A DNA stretch of 64,000 bases from Palaemon carinicauda (taxonomy: Eukaryota > Arthropoda > Malacostraca > Decapoda > Palaemonidae), in the NCBI RefSeq assembly GCF_036898095.1, contig NC_090746.1, positions 113,080,198-113,144,197 on the forward strand, given 5' to 3'. The notes beneath the pieces are model-generated. The model made no database searches. It worked only from the letters and a program-made list of their open reading frames with translations, and had not been told where the DNA came from. The translations under genes and the position numbers were made by a program. Each line of letters begins with the position of its first letter. The first letter of the stretch is position 1. Of the stretch, positions 14,401-29,100 are shown one piece after another.

Positions 14401-17400
14401 CAGAAAGCACAAACAAAGGAGAGTTAATAAAAAGCGACATTTTCAAGAAAGTAGCCATCCGGATTTGATATACAGCGTTTCCTATAAAATGCAATGAACA
14501 ACTATCATTATCTTCACTACAAAAAGGTTAACACAATTAGAATGGGTATAAATAGAAAATCAATGAACTCTAATAAATTAGTTTTATAATTTACTTACCA
14601 TTCATATCACACATTTGCATACACTCATCGTAGCTTTCAAAGTTGTTACGGTTACCCCTACAGCCTCCATATGCAAAATCTTTACAGGTTTGTGTTGCAG
14701 GATTGAAGTACCAGCGTATGAAATTCCCTCGGCAAGGGCCTCCTTCCCTTTCTTGCATACACACCTCTGTAGGATCAAATATAATAAATAATATAATCAA
14801 AATAGTTCCCTTTTACAAATACTTTTTCAGTGAGATTTTAATTTCAAACAATTTTTGCATTTCACTTTACAAATACTATTCTGATGCATTGATCATGGGT
14901 ATATGATGATTAACCTAGTAAATAAAATAAAATGTTAAGAATAATAACCACAAATTATCAAAAACAATGCAGATAGTACAACAACCATGCAATACATAAA
15001 AACTAAGAAAAAAATAAAAAAATAAATAATGTACAGCATAGGTAGCAGAGTATCACGAAAAATTAACCGACCAAAATATTAGTGGTTAGTATTTCCAGTG
15101 CTCTAAGGAACACTCATCACCACAAAGTGCGGTTATAAAAAGTCTTAACAAGCCAACAAGTTTAAAGTTAGTAATATGCCATGAATGCAATCCCAGTTGC
15201 TGACTCTAGACGTGAATAATGATCAAATGAATTCCTCTCTAACCAACCAATTATTTGACTAAAGACTAACTGCAAACTCCTAATTACTTACTAATAATGA
15301 AAAATCTAAGAAAGCATTGGTCCCTTAAAGGTACTGTCATGATATCAACTCCTTTACAGTACTTCTTATTTGTGGACTTTCTTTAAAGACCATAAAAAGA
15401 TTAAAAAAATATACTGTATATCATTATAAACCAACATGGAAATATACAGAAGGAATAAACTAAAATGATACAATTATAAATAAAACCACTAAGCAGTACT
15501 GTATCAACTTTAGGGGAATATTCTTAAAACAGGAGAATGCACAATCCTTACGGTGAAGCCCTTCGAGCGTTTTCATACACGTGCGTTGTTAAAATGATTT
15601 TAAGAAAATTCCCTTGTATCTTATATAAGGACTAAGGATTTTTCTTCCTCACTTTACACACTGCTAAACATTAGACAGGAAATAAGATAGGGAAGGAGCT
15701 CTGAAAACCATTGAGAGCTAATTTTGCATTCTTGCATAATACAAGCGAGAGTTTTCTTATACAGTAATATCAATACCAAATCTCTTCTGTACATCTGTTT
15801 TTCAAAGTCTACATAATATAATTCACAGAATATCAAGACAAATACTAATATAATAGTTCAACATGCAAATTTATAAAGCACTTTTTATTATTTTCCATCT
15901 CTGAGAGGGATGCATTAAAGCTCAAGAGGAATGTTATTTCTGATAGACCACCAAGTAACACAGCTAATGAACATGGAGCTTCAGGGTACACAAATTAAAG
16001 TACCTATAAACCGGTTGCTAACTTTAACCAGTTATCTATGATATATTCCCAGTAAGATGTGCCTAGTTTCTATCTTTATATTAGAAAAACAAAAATTCTT
16101 CTTTAGAGCAATTCACTTCACCCGCATTTACAATGCTTAGTAAGTTATTTATCACACAATTCTGTTCAAGGAAATGAAATAGAGATATCAAAATAAAATC
16201 TCTAGCACACTGACAAAAAGTCTTAAAATACACAACTAATTTAAATTAAGTCATAAAAAAGTGATATTTCAGAGTAACAGACTTAATTTCTTTACTTCTA
16301 ATTACTGCACTAAATTCCAGTTGTACATTTGGGTGTTTTATCATCCTGTACTGTCTTTGGTTCTACTTTTACTTCCTCACTTCTTATGACACAAACATAT
16401 AGAATACTGTATTATTTAGATTATTATTATTTATACTGTATTATTATTATTATCATTATTATAAGCTAAGCTACCACCCTAGTTGGAAAAGCAAGATACT
16501 ATAAGCCCAAGGGCTCCAACATGAAAAAACAGCTCAGTACAGAAAGGAAACAAGGAAATGAATACATTACAAGTAATACAATCAAAATAAAATATTTCAA
16601 GAACAGCACAAACATTAAATTTGATGTTTCCTTTACTTATAAAAAAAAGAGAAAATAAGATAGAACAGTGTGCCCCAGTGTACCTTAGAGCAAGAGAACT
16701 TTAATCCAAGACAGTGGAAGGCCATGGTACAGAGGCAATGGCACTACCCAAGACTAGAGAACAATGGTTTGATTTTGGAGTGTCCTTCTAGAAGAGCTGC
16801 TTACCATGGCCAAAGTGTCTTCTACCAATGCCAAAAGGAAAGTACCCACTGAACAATTAGAGTGCAGTAGTTAACCTCCTGAGAGAAGATAAATTGTTTG
16901 GTAATTTCAGTGTTGTGAAGTGTACTAGGAAAGAGGAGAATGAGTAAAGAATAGGCCAGACTATTCTGTGCATGTGTCGGCAAAAATGAAATGAGTCGTA
17001 ACCAGAGAGAGGGATCCAATGTAAAACTGTCTGGCCAGTCAAAGGACCCACCAACACTCAAGCATGAAATGAGCCGTAACCGGAGAGAGGGATCCAATGT
17101 AATACTGTCTGGCCAGTCAAAGGACCCACCAACACTCAAGCGGTAGTATCAACGGATGGCTGGTGTCCTGCCCTGAATGACCTTTAATCCAATGTATATT
17201 TTCTAAGAAGCCTAAATATGGGTTAACTAGTACAGTGCTATTTATTACAAGAGTGAGTTATTAGAAATTGTTATATTAACTATTGGTATTGAAGAACATT
17301 TATGAAATATGTTATTTTTATTAGTAAAATAAATTTTTGAATATACTTACCCGATAATCATGTAGCTGTCAACTCCGTTGCCCGACAGAATTCTATGGAG

Positions 17401-20400
17401 GGATACGCCAGCTATCACAATACTAGAAGGGGGTGTACTTACCAGCGCCACCTGTGGCCAGGTACTCAAGTACTTCTTGTTGACACCTCCTCAATTATTC
17501 CTCGGTCCACTGGTTCTCTCTGGGGAGGAAGGGAGGGTCGATTAAATCATGATTATCGGGTAAGTATATTCAAAAATTTATTTTACTAATAAAAATAACA
17601 TTTTTCAATATTAAACTTACCCGATAATCATGTAGCTGATTCACACCCAGGGGGGTGGGTGAAAACCAGTGTACAAGATTAAAGGATAGCTAAGTATCCC
17701 ATATTTCATATAACAGTTATCTCAAATAACAATGAAATAATAAGTACCTGGTAAGGAAGTCGAATTGAACCGTTACTCTGCCTCTTTTTTAAGTTCGTCT
17801 TCCTTACTGAGCGCAGCGTTCCTCTTGGAGGCTGAATCAACCCAAAGGTGCCAAAGTATATGGGGTTGCAACCCCTACTAAAGGACCTCTACAAAACCTC
17901 TAACCCAGGCGCTTCTCAAGAATGAATAGACCACCCGCCAAATCAAAAGGATGCGGAAGGCTTCTTAGCCTACCGTAACAACCATAAAAACAACAATAAA
18001 AGCATTCAAGAGAAAGGTTAAAAAAGGTTATGGGATTAAGGGAATGTAGTGGCTGAGCCCTCACCTACTACTGCACTCGCTGCTACGAATGGTCCCAGGG
18101 TGTAGCAGTTCTCGTAAAGAGACTGGACATCTTTCAGATAAAATGATGCAAACACTGACTTGCTCCTCCAATAGGTTGCATCCATTATGCTCTGCAGAGA
18201 ACGGTTTTTATTAAAGGCCATCGAAGTAGCTACGGCTCTTACTTCGTGGGTCCTTACCTTCAGCAATGCAAGGTCTTCCTCCTTTAAGTGAGAGTGGGCT
18301 TCTCTAATCAGAAGCCTTATATAATATGAAACCCCATTCTTGGACATGGGCCTCGAAGGTTTCTTGATGGCACACCATAAGGCTTCTGACTGTCCTCGAA
18401 GAGGTTTAGACCTCTTAAGATAAAATTTGAGAGCTCTGACAGGGCAAAGAACTCTCTCTAGTTCGTTACCTACCATGTTGGAGAGGCTAGGTATTTCAAA
18501 CGATCTAGGCCAAGGACGTGAAGGAAGTTCGTTCTTTGCTAGGAATCCAAGCTGAAAAGAACATGTTGCAGATTCGGTCGTGAAACCAATGTTCTTGCTG
18601 AAGGCATGAACCTCACTGACTCTCTTAGCTGTTGCAAGGCAGACGAGAAAGAGAGTCTTGAGGGTAAGGTCCTTGAAGGAAGCTGACTGGAGAGGTTCGA
18701 ACCTAGGAGACATAAGGAACCTTAAGACTACGTCTAGGTTCCAGCCTGGAGTGGATAGACGACGCTCTTTAGACGTCTCAAAAGACTTAAGAATGTCTTG
18801 AAGGTCCTTGTTGGAAGAAAGGTCCAAACCTCTGTGGCGGAGAACTGAAGCCAACATACTCCTATATCCTTTAATCGTAGGGGCTGAAAGGGATCTCTCA
18901 TTCCTAAGATGTAGAAGGAAGTCAGCTATTTGGGTCACAGAGGTATTGGTAGAGGATATTGAATTGGCTCTACACCAGCTTCGGAAGACCTCCCACTTAG
19001 ACTGGTAGACTCTACGAGTGGAAACCCTTCTCGCTCTGGCAATCGCACTGGCTGCCTCCTTCGAAAAGCCTCTAGCTCTAGCGAATCTTTCGACAGTCTG
19101 AAGGCAGTCAGCCGAAGAGCGTGGAGGTTTGGGTGCAACCTGTCTACGTGAGGTTGACGTAGAAGGTCCACTCTTAGAGGTAGAGTCCTGGGGATGTCGA
19201 CTAGCCATTGAAGTACCTCTGTGAACCATTCTCTTGCAGGCCAAAGGGGAGCAACCAGCGTCAGCCGTGTCCCTTCGTGCGAGAGGAATTTCTGCAGAAC
19301 TTTGTTTATTATCTTGAACGGTGGGAATGCGTACAGGTCGAGATGGGACCAGTTCAGTAGAAAAGCATCCACATGAACTGCTGCAGGGTCTGGAACAGGG
19401 GAACAGTACAGCGGAAGTCTCTTGGTTATGGAGGTGGCAAACAGATCTATGGAAGGTTGACCCCACAAGGTCCAAAGTCTGTTGCACACACTCTTGTGGA
19501 GGGTCCATTCCGTGGGAATGACCTGATTCCTTCTGTTTAGGCGATCTGCTGAGACGTTCATATCGCCCTGAATGAACCTCGTGACCAGAGTGAGGTTTAG
19601 ACCTCTTGACCAAATGAGGAGGTCCCTTGCGATCTCGTATAGGCTCCTCGAATGGGTCCCTCCTTGCTTGGAGATGTAAGCCAAGGCTGTGGTATTGTCT
19701 GAGTTCACCTCCACCACTTTGCCTAGCAGGAGGGACTTGAAGTTCAACAGGGCTAAATGAACTGCTAGTAGCTCCTTGCAGTTGATGTGGAGTAATCCCT
19801 GTTCTTCGTTCCACGTTCCCGAGCATTCCCGTCCGTTCAAGGTCGCACCCCAGCCCGAGTCCGATGCATCTGAGAAGAGATGAAGATTGGGGGTCTGAAT
19901 AGCCAACGATAGACCCTCCCTGAGAAGGAGGTTGTGCTTCCACCACAGGAGAGTGGTCTTCATCTCTTGGGTGATTGGGATAGAGACTGCTTCGAGAGTC
20001 GAACCCTTGTCCCAATGAGCTGCAAGATGGAATTGAAGAGGGCGGAGGTGGAGTCTCCCTAGCTCGACGAACAGGGCCAGTGATGAAAGGGTCCCTGTGA
20101 GACTCATCCACTGTCTCACCGAGCAACTGCTCCTCTTCAGCATGCTCATGATGCACTCTAGGGCTTGGCTTATCCTGGGGGCCGAAGGAAAAGCCCGAAA
20201 AACCTGACTCCGAATCTCCATTCCCAGGTACACAATGGATTGGGAGGGAATGAGTTGAGACTTTTCTATGTTGACTAATAGACCCAGTTCTCTGATTAAG
20301 TCTAAAGTCCAATTGAGATTCTCCAGACAGCGACGACTCGTGGAGGCTCTCAACAGCCAGTCGTCCAAGTAGAGGGAGGCTCTGATGTCCGATAAGTGTA

Positions 20401-23400
20401 GGAATTTTGCTATATTCCTCATCAGATGAGTAAAAACCATAGGAGCTGTGCTTAGGCCAAAACACAGGGCTTGGAATTGGTAGACAACCTTTCCGAAAAC
20501 GAATCTCAGGAAAGGTTGGGAGTCTGGATGAATAGGAACGTGAAAGTAGGCATCTTTCAAGTCCAACGAGACCATCCAGTCCTCCTGCCTGACCGCTGCT
20601 AAGACCGACTTCGTCGTCTCCATCGTGAACGTCTGCTTGGTGACATACGCGTTGAGCGCGCTGACGTCCAGCACCGGTCTCCAACCTCCTGTCTTCTTGG
20701 CCACAAGAAAGAGACGGTTGTAGAAGCCCGGGGATTGATGGTCCCGGACTATAACCACTGCCTTCTTCTGCACAAGTAGCGACACCTCCTGGTGCAATGC
20801 TAGCCTCTTGTCCTCTTCTTTGTAGTTGGGAGAGAGGTTGATAGGTGATGTGGTCAGAGGTGGTTTGAGGCAGAATGGAATCCTGTAACCGTTCCTCAGC
20901 CAACTGACAGACTGGGCGTCTGCACCTCTCTTCTCCCAGGCTCGCCAGAAGATCTTGAGCCTGGCTCCTACTGCTGTCTGGAGATGCGGAGAGTCAGTGT
21001 TTACCTTTAGATGTCCTGGAGCCTTTCCTGGACTTGCTCCTGAAAGAGTCTGGACGGGAGCTTCCTCGGCTGGGGGCTCTACCACGAAAGGGCGGTATGA
21101 ACCTCGTCGCAGGGGTATCAGCCACTGGTGAGCGATAAGTCTTGGGGACTGAGGTAGTAACCTTAGACTTACGAGCCGATGAGGCTACAAGATCGTGTGT
21201 GTCCTTTTGTATCAGGGCAGCAGACAAGTCCTTAACCAGCTCTTCAGGGAAGAGGAACTTCGAGAGCGGAGCAAAAAGGAGTTGTGACCTTTGGCAAGGT
21301 GTAATGCTGGAGGAAAGGAAGGTACACAGCTGTTCCCTTTTCTTCAAAACCCCTGATACAAACATCGACGCAAGCTCACCAGATCCATCCCTAATGGCCT
21401 TATCCATGCAGGACATTAATAGCATGGCAGAATCCTTGTCCGCAGGAGAGGTCTTCTTGCTGAGGGCCCCCAGGCACCAGTCAAGAAAGTTGAACATCTC
21501 AAATGCTCTAAACAGTCCTTTCAGTAAGTGATCAAGGTCTGAGAAGGTCCAGCAAACCTTAGAGCGCCTCATTGCAGTTCTCCGAGGCGAGTCCACCAGA
21601 CTTGAGAAGTCAGCCTGGGCAGAGGCAGGTACTCCCAAGCCTGGTGCTTCTCCTGTGGCATACCAAACGCTCGCTTTCGAAGTGAGCTTGGTCGGCGGGA
21701 ACATGAAAGAAGTCTTGCCTAGGTGTTGCTTAGACTGCAGCCACTCCCCTAAGATCCTTAATGCTCTCTTAGAGGACCTTGCTAGGACTAGCTTAGTATA
21801 GGAGGACTTAGCTTGTTGTATGCCCAGCGAAAACTCAGATGGCGGAGAGCGGGGAATAGCAGAGACAAAGTGGTCTGGGTAAACCTCCCTAAGCAGAACC
21901 AAGACCTTACGAAAGTCAATAGACTGTGGAGAAGGCTTGGATTCATCCAAGTCTGATGAGGGATCCAGGTGTGCCTCCTCATCATCAGACGCCTCATCAC
22001 CAGAGTGTAGCGAAGGTATCGGACAAGAATGCTGAACAGCAGAGTCAGAACGAGTAGGAACAATAGTAGTGGTTTCCTCTTCAAGTAACTGTTGAGGGAG
22101 AACCTGAGGCTCAGACTGCAAAGGCTGAATAGCAGACGAAGCAGAAGGAAGGCGCATGGGTGGAGGAGGCTGACTCCTAGCATGAGCGGTTGAACCCAAG
22201 GATTGCGCTTGCTGAGCGGTTGGTGGAAGCGGAGTAGCAAGTTCCTGTTCCTGTGGTGTGAGCGGAGCGTGATGAGGTTGAGGCTGCGCAGAACAAGGTA
22301 AATGTCTCGCAAGCTGAGGCTCCTGAGGCGCAAGGCCAAGGTGTAGTGGAGCTTGCCTTGTGGATGGTTGAGCTCGCTGCAGCGAGAGCTGAGGAGACTG
22401 ACTCATGGACGGGAGAGGTTGTTGTACCTCAGCCAAGAGTTGCACCACTGGTGGAGCAGCAAAGGGAGGCGGAGGAAGAGAGGTATAATCCTCCTGATCC
22501 CATAGCAAAGGTTGCCTTAAAGAAGGCGGAGGCTGAACACCACTGGGAACAGCAAACTCAGACCGTGGCTCAACATCGTACGCCTGGCAGGCGGTACTGC
22601 GATCAGGCGGAGCAAGCGCAGGCGGAGGGAGTGTAGGCGGAGGCGGAGGAGCAACACTCTCAGCCCGACACTCACGCATCAAGTCCGAAAGCTGTGCTTG
22701 CATGGACTGTAGTAGAGTCCACTTAGGGTCGACAGTCGAGCTCTGTTGTGGCAGAACCTTACTCCTCTTGGGCGGAGTGCAGTCGACAGATGACTGCGGC
22801 GAGTCAGAGCTGAGCCAATGACTGCAACCTGGCTGAGCACTCGCGGACTGGACTCTGCGTTTAAGTGGTCTCGAGACCTGAGACCAACGTTTCTTCCCTG
22901 ACAGATGATCAGCGGACGAGAAAAAGACGGGCTCAATCGTCTGCGGGTGGGAGTGACGGTCTTTGGAAGACACGCCCGCAACCACCGAGGAAACTTCTGT
23001 GCGCCTAACAAGGCCTGCCGAACCCTTATGCCCTTCGACATTGCTTCTCCCCTGGGCATGGGAGCTTGCAAGAGGTCCCGGACTGGGAGGACGACTGGCT
23101 CGCACAGAAGAATCCTCACGCACCACACTGGCACTGACACTAGCACTTGGCACTGCACTGACACTAGCACTCGTCACAGCACTGGCACTAACTCCACCCA
23201 CTGCACTCTTGACCTTAAGTTCCTTAACTTCGGCCATCAGAGACTTATGGTCACTTACCACTGACTCTACTTTATCGCCTAAGGCCTGAATAGCACGCAA
23301 AACAACAGACATATCAGGCGGAGGGCAAACAGTAGGTTCGGGGGTAGCCACTACAGGGGTAGGAAAAGGTAGGGGATCATGAGGTGAGGAAAACAGTGAA

Positions 23401-26111
23401 GAGTGAGAAGAACTCCTCCTAACTCTACCTCTCTCTAACTTAGATGAATATTTTAAAAGACGGACAAATTCCAGTTCCGAAAGTCCGGCGCATTCCTCAC
23501 ATCGATTTTCTAACTGACAGGGCCTGTCCCTACAGTCAGAACAAGCGGTGTGAGGATCTACCGAGGCCTTCGGAATACGCCTATTGCAAGACCTACATCG
23601 TCTATGGGAGGGGGCTTGCGAAATGTCAGACATCTTGAATCCAAAGAGTTAGCCAAAGGGGTTTCCAAAATCAAGCAAAAGATCGTTAACCGTTAATCAG
23701 GACTATATAAAAGCTATCTAGCTAATATAAGAAGGTTTCCAGTAATGCGACAGCCGAAATCTGAGAGAATACTTCACCAATTAGCCGTGAACAAACTCGA
23801 AGATCATAAGCGTATCCCAGAACGTCTTGCCGGAAGCACGACAGAGGAATAATTGAGGAGGTGTCAACAAGAAGTACTTGAGTACCTGGCCACAGGTGGC
23901 GCTGGTAAGTACACCCCCTTCTAGTATTGTGATAGCTGGCGTATCCCTCCATAGAATTCTGTCGGGCAACGGAGTTGACAGCTACATGATTATCGGGTAA
24001 GTTTAATATTGAAAACTATTAAACGAATGTGTAGTTAATAAAGGTTAACCCTTTAATATTAGCCAAATACTATTAATCACTATACAATAAGATTTAAAAA
24101 AAAAAGTATAAAATATTGTTTGGCTTCAATCCCTGCTGATGAAAAGGTACTGTTACATATTAGAAAAAAAATAACAAATGCACAGCTTTTAAGAAGGAAG
24201 TCCTACAACTGCCTAAGTACCTTGAATGTTTGTGTTTATTGTGCTGTTGTATGTATTTGTTGAAGTAATAAATTGGACATTATAAAGATATTAAAAGGGT
24301 GAAAACACAATTAATATTGAGCATACTGTAGGCCTGGATAAGAAAACAGTGTTCACCACTATCATTTATAAAGACTAAATTAACCAAAGGTTCGGTCATT
24401 GAAAACTATTATAAACATGAAGAGTGGCATAATGTACCTGCAATATCCCTTTTAGTAGAAAGAAAAAAAAGTTAAATCAAGAGAAGCCAAAGTCTTTGAG
24501 GGATTGTGTAACAAAATACCCCGACAAAAAGACTTCATTTGCTGCAAGTCATGAATGGTTCAATAGGTTCAAACACTTCAATATGCAGAATATTAAATTT
24601 GAGGAGAAGCTCCTACTGCTGATATTGGTGCTGTAGAGGAATTTCCACAATCCCTAAAAAAAATAATTGATGAAAGGCTTTAAAAGACTCTCCATAAGTC
24701 TATTTTCTTGTGCAACTGAAGAAGAAACAAACCAAATAGGTTTCTTAAGTAAATTTGCCGTCAAGAATCAGACTTAAAATTTCAAGTCATACAGTTAAAG
24801 AAACATTATCAATGCCGAGATCCGAAAATTGAAGAGCCACGGTCCTCGAACTATTTACAATCACACTGAGTTTTGTTAGGATTCAACTTTGCACCATACA
24901 CTAATTTTAGCTAGCTATCTATTAAGGGATTCAGCAATCATAGATCTCCATTCAGGAGATGGAATTGATGCAAAGAGTAGCATAATCTGCATATGCAACA
25001 AGCTAGTTTTCTAGGTCAAACCACATGTCATGTGTATATAGTATGAAAAGTAATGGGCCAAGAATATTACCCTGGGGAACACCAACAGATATTCCTATAA
25101 TCACTATGGTGCCCATCAATAAAAACTCTTTGCAATTTTACTTCAAAATTCAATAATAATGCTAAGAAAAGGCCACCCCTCTCCCAACTATTTGAGTTTG
25201 AATAAGAGGGCCTCATGATTAACATTGTCAAAGGCAACACTAAAATCAAGGGCAATCATATTAACTTTCTGACTACTTTCAAGGGATTTCTGTATAGCAT
25301 TGGACATTGCTAGAAGGGCATCATATGCTCCAAGGCCTTTACGAAAGCCAAATTGCAAACTAAGGAACAGATGATTACCTTCAGAAAACCTATTTTTAGA
25401 AGTTTTTCCAAATGTCCTTCAAAAACTTTAGATAATACGGGAGTTAAGAGAATTTGGCAGTAATCAGCAGTACTTGAGCTATCACAAACATTTACAAAAT
25501 GGAGTAACATTACCAATTCTCCAACATGTGCTAAAAGAACATCATCTTTCTAACTTGCAGATAATAAGCTAATTTCAGAGATAAGAACTCTGCAGTCTTA
25601 ATAAAAAATTGAAAAATACCTTGTTAATTTCAAGTTAGTTCTAAAGAATCTACTGAGAACAGGAAACAGGTTCAGAATCAAAGAATCTACTGGAGTTAAT
25701 GTGGTCCTCACTGTACATTTGTATAATTGTCCCAGATGTAATTTGGGAACTTTTTGTCGGTTGCTCCAACCAACTCTTGATGAGGTACACTGACTTACAT
25801 TGAGGTCAAGTCATCGAACTGGATGTATATTGAATAAAAAGTTTTCCTCTCTCCTTAAGCATGTAAGTTACCTATTGATTATTTCAGTCTCAAGATTTAA
25901 GCCCCATTAGCTCACACAGTAGCTATTCTCTATCTTCCTCGTGTCACTTTCCATTTCAAAACTCAAAACTTTTAAAGCACTAGCTATACTCGAGTCAGCC
26001 AAATAGGGCCTCTACTGTAGGGGAGGGCACCTGGTTTCAAACAAATTCCACACTTATGCTACTTTTCCACAGATCAACAGCTTGCCTTCTACTTCAACCC
26101 CCCCCCCCCCC

Positions 26112-26154
<43 letters not shown>

Positions 26155-29100
26155 GAGGGGGGGAGCTGGTGATCTGGAAACATGGCAAGAGTTTGGGGAA
26201 TCTGTTTAAAACCAGGTTCATTCTCCTATCAACCCTTTCTTGTTGCATTGAGTATACCTTTGTTCCTTTACATATTGCCTTACACATCTTTTAGTCAAAA
26301 GATTTTACCTTATTCAGTGAGTGGCTCCCTTCTTTTGCACTTTCGTGCTTTGTGAATTCTTTAAGCCTATTTCAGATTATTTCTATGAGCATATATTTTT
26401 TGTCTTTGTGTTTCTATAATTCATCATATTTTAATGGAGTTCTGATTCTTGCCTCCTACAATAAAAAAGTTCAAAAAGTAATTTTATTTTCACTAGCTAT
26501 ACAAACCAAAGTCCTTTAATAAGGGGCACGATTCTGGCAAAAGCTAGAAACAGCCAATGAAGAACTATCGAGGTTCTGGCAATCATCACCCAATTTCCAC
26601 TGGTGGTATGGGTCTGACAACATTCAAGAGCCTTCATTTTGGTTGTTGTGCAAGCCTTTCTGCCGACATCCCTGCGGGTCAAGGTGTCTTTCTTCCTTCC
26701 AGATAAGGGGGCTTCTGGAGTGTCCTCTAAGGTGTTCACTTTCCTGATAAGTCCCAAGACCCTTAGGAAAAAAAGACTCTTCCTCAAGCTTGGTGGAAGT
26801 AGACTAAGAGTCTCACCTTAGCAGGACCCAGTGAATCAGTGACATGGAAAGTCTCTATGGTCTTGGGAGAGACAAGTCTTGCCCTCTTCAGAGATATCTG
26901 AATGGGAGACTCTACGGAGTTTCTTTGCAGATAACGCCTATTCATTTTTTCTTCTTTGAAGTGATGACCTCCTTCTTGACTTTTTGCCCCTGAAAAAGGG
27001 AGAGAGGTAATGGGAAATGTGATGTTTGGAGAGAGGGGGGTTCCATCTCAACTCCAGAATCTGGGTCTGGTCATGGCTGTGGTTATGGTGTTTCTTCTGC
27101 TGATTTTGACCCTCTCCAATAAATAATTTCTATAGGAGAGAGCTTATGTTCACCCCTAAACTTTGGGAGATCCTTTCCTGGCATTCAGAGGAACGACATG
27201 CAACTCTGATGGGCACTAGGCATGAAACTCCTCTCTTATCATTGATAGGAATGAGCAACTCTGATGAGCACTCAAGTTGGTGCTCCCTCTTATGATCTAT
27301 AAAAACCCTTGGAAAAGAGAACTGACTGGTCCCCTGATTGAGCCATTTGCTTGTGGGTCAAGTTGTTCATAATTGAACAGTGTGTGTGCCCAAGGGTCGT
27401 GCACACGTGGCCGAGAGTTGCATGCTCCTGTAAGCTGGTCACAAGTGGACCCTCTTGTGCCTGAGGTTTGTGCTCTCTGAGATGGCGCAATGCCACTGGA
27501 ATATAGATTTGGTGATAGCGTTCCTTAATCTTGCATGCCTCTGGGAAACTCTTAACAAGATCTCTCAGAACAGAAGCCCGAAGAGATACAGGAGCACACT
27601 TCGTTGGTTCAGAAACTAAACTCAAAACACTCAGCTGGGCAATAGCATGGGCTATACATCACTCCCAATGCTCAAGAGTGGCAAAGAGGGCAATTTTTTC
27701 TCATCCGATGCTCAGAGCTTCAGCTGGAGTAAGCTCAACAGCTGGGATTTCTAAAACTGAAGACTGGGGTTCACCCACAAGGGGGTGGTGTCTATGTTCC
27801 TCTAGGGAAAACAGGCAGATCTACTGACTTAAGAGCTAGTCTCCATCTTTCCCAACATTGAGGATGAACCCTAGGGAGAATAATCACACTTAGATCTCTT
27901 CTTCCTCCTCTGGGTGTGCAGGAGAGATGCTAATATTACACTGTTCTCTTCCTAAGGTTGTACAAGATTATCAATAAATGATAACACGGGTCCCAAACCT
28001 GCAAGCTTGGAGGCATAATACTCCCAGGCACTCGGAATAACGAAGTGCCATTATAACCTCACAATAACGGACTAATAAGGGGGAAGGTTTTACGGTACCG
28101 CTAATAGTCCGTTGTATGCCAAAAAGTTTCCCTATACAAAAAATCAAGCAAAATTACACCAAATTCTAACGAGGCATACCATCTATGCTAAACATGTGTG
28201 TAACATCAACACACACAGCTGAGATTATCCCACTTTTGTTTTTCACCTTAGGATGAAATAACTAAGAAAATGAAGTAATAGACTCAAGAAATGTAAAATG
28301 AAACTCACAAAAATAAAGATTACTTCAAACATGGGTCATAGAAAAGAAACTGAATACAACGCCAGAAAACACTAGCGAGTAATAATTAAGGCAGTAGCAG
28401 TAGTTCTCAGATATCTAAATCAAGAAAATCATAAAATAATGTATACAAGACTACTTTATTTGTAAATGAATAAGTAAATAAATATGAATATTGTGTTTTC
28501 CCGAGAACATAACCTTGGATCTACTTTTATTTGCTGTGACTTCGCGCTAAGTTTTTGCTCCATTTTCATATGCTTTTCTACACAAGATTTTCCCTTTTTG
28601 GATACTCCACTTCTAACCCACAGGATGCATAGCTTTATTCATTATTAAGAACAATCCATTCCAGGATTAAAAACATATAATATAGTGATTTCTTAAATTT
28701 CTGAGGACTCCATTATCATCTTCAAGGTGGGAAGAAGTCTATCAGATAGAAGTTACAATTTCTTTAAAAAACAACAGTCCTCTCAAGTCTATTATTTACT
28801 CCCAAAAGAAGAGACAAAAGACAGAAAGCATTAAGAAATTTGTGCTATTTATACCTTGCTGGGTAAAAAACACTTTTAAAGCTTCACAAGTTAAATTTAT
28901 GAAAAACTGATTCAACAAAAGATTTCCAGGCAATCTATTTCATAAATAACAACAATAAACATCAATGTACAAAGTAAATCACTAAGTAAAAGGATTTTGC
29001 TTCAAAATAACAACACTAAACTAAATTTCTTCCTTCAAGAGATTTTTTTTCAACTGATGAAAGACGGTAAATTCTTTAGAGTAAAGCTCGCTCCTTCCCA

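Larger units (their letters stand above)
17309..24015 (-). mobile_element. DIRS1-like retrotransposon, element 1 (apparently intact)
   Basis: A 6.7-kb tyrosine-recombinase retroelement in the F-spondin intron between TSR3 and Kunitz, same strand as the gene. Order in its own sense is 5' inverted repeat (23844-24015), gag, RT/RNase H, YR, internal complementary region (17548-17638) and 3' inverted repeat (17309-17503). The inverted repeats look identical over their shared ~150 bp, and the 3' repeat is ~23 bp longer. All three frames are open. There are no LTRs, no DDE integrase and no obvious target duplication, as expected for DIRS. Outer ends are placed from the circle-junction copy in the internal region and are accurate to a few bases. 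Confidence 0.93.

Noticed and set aside
14591..14800. Kunitz frame as a separate secreted inhibitor gene
   Set aside because: The exon is bounded by splice sites and its phases fit the flanking F-spondin exons; no signal peptide is attached.
19200..20903. N-terminal ~570 codons of the element 1 YR frame as part of the recombinase
   Set aside because: The text is low-quality antiphase reading under the RT gene, with no conserved recombinase motif before about 19130.
21788..22339. A 183-codon Leu/Arg/Ser-rich frame within element 1
   Set aside because: It is an antiphase shadow of the low-complexity gag middle.
17309..24015. Interpretation of the terminal repeats as LTRs of a Gypsy or BEL element
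   Set aside because: The repeats are inverted, an internal complementary region is present, and a tyrosine recombinase replaces protease and DDE integrase.
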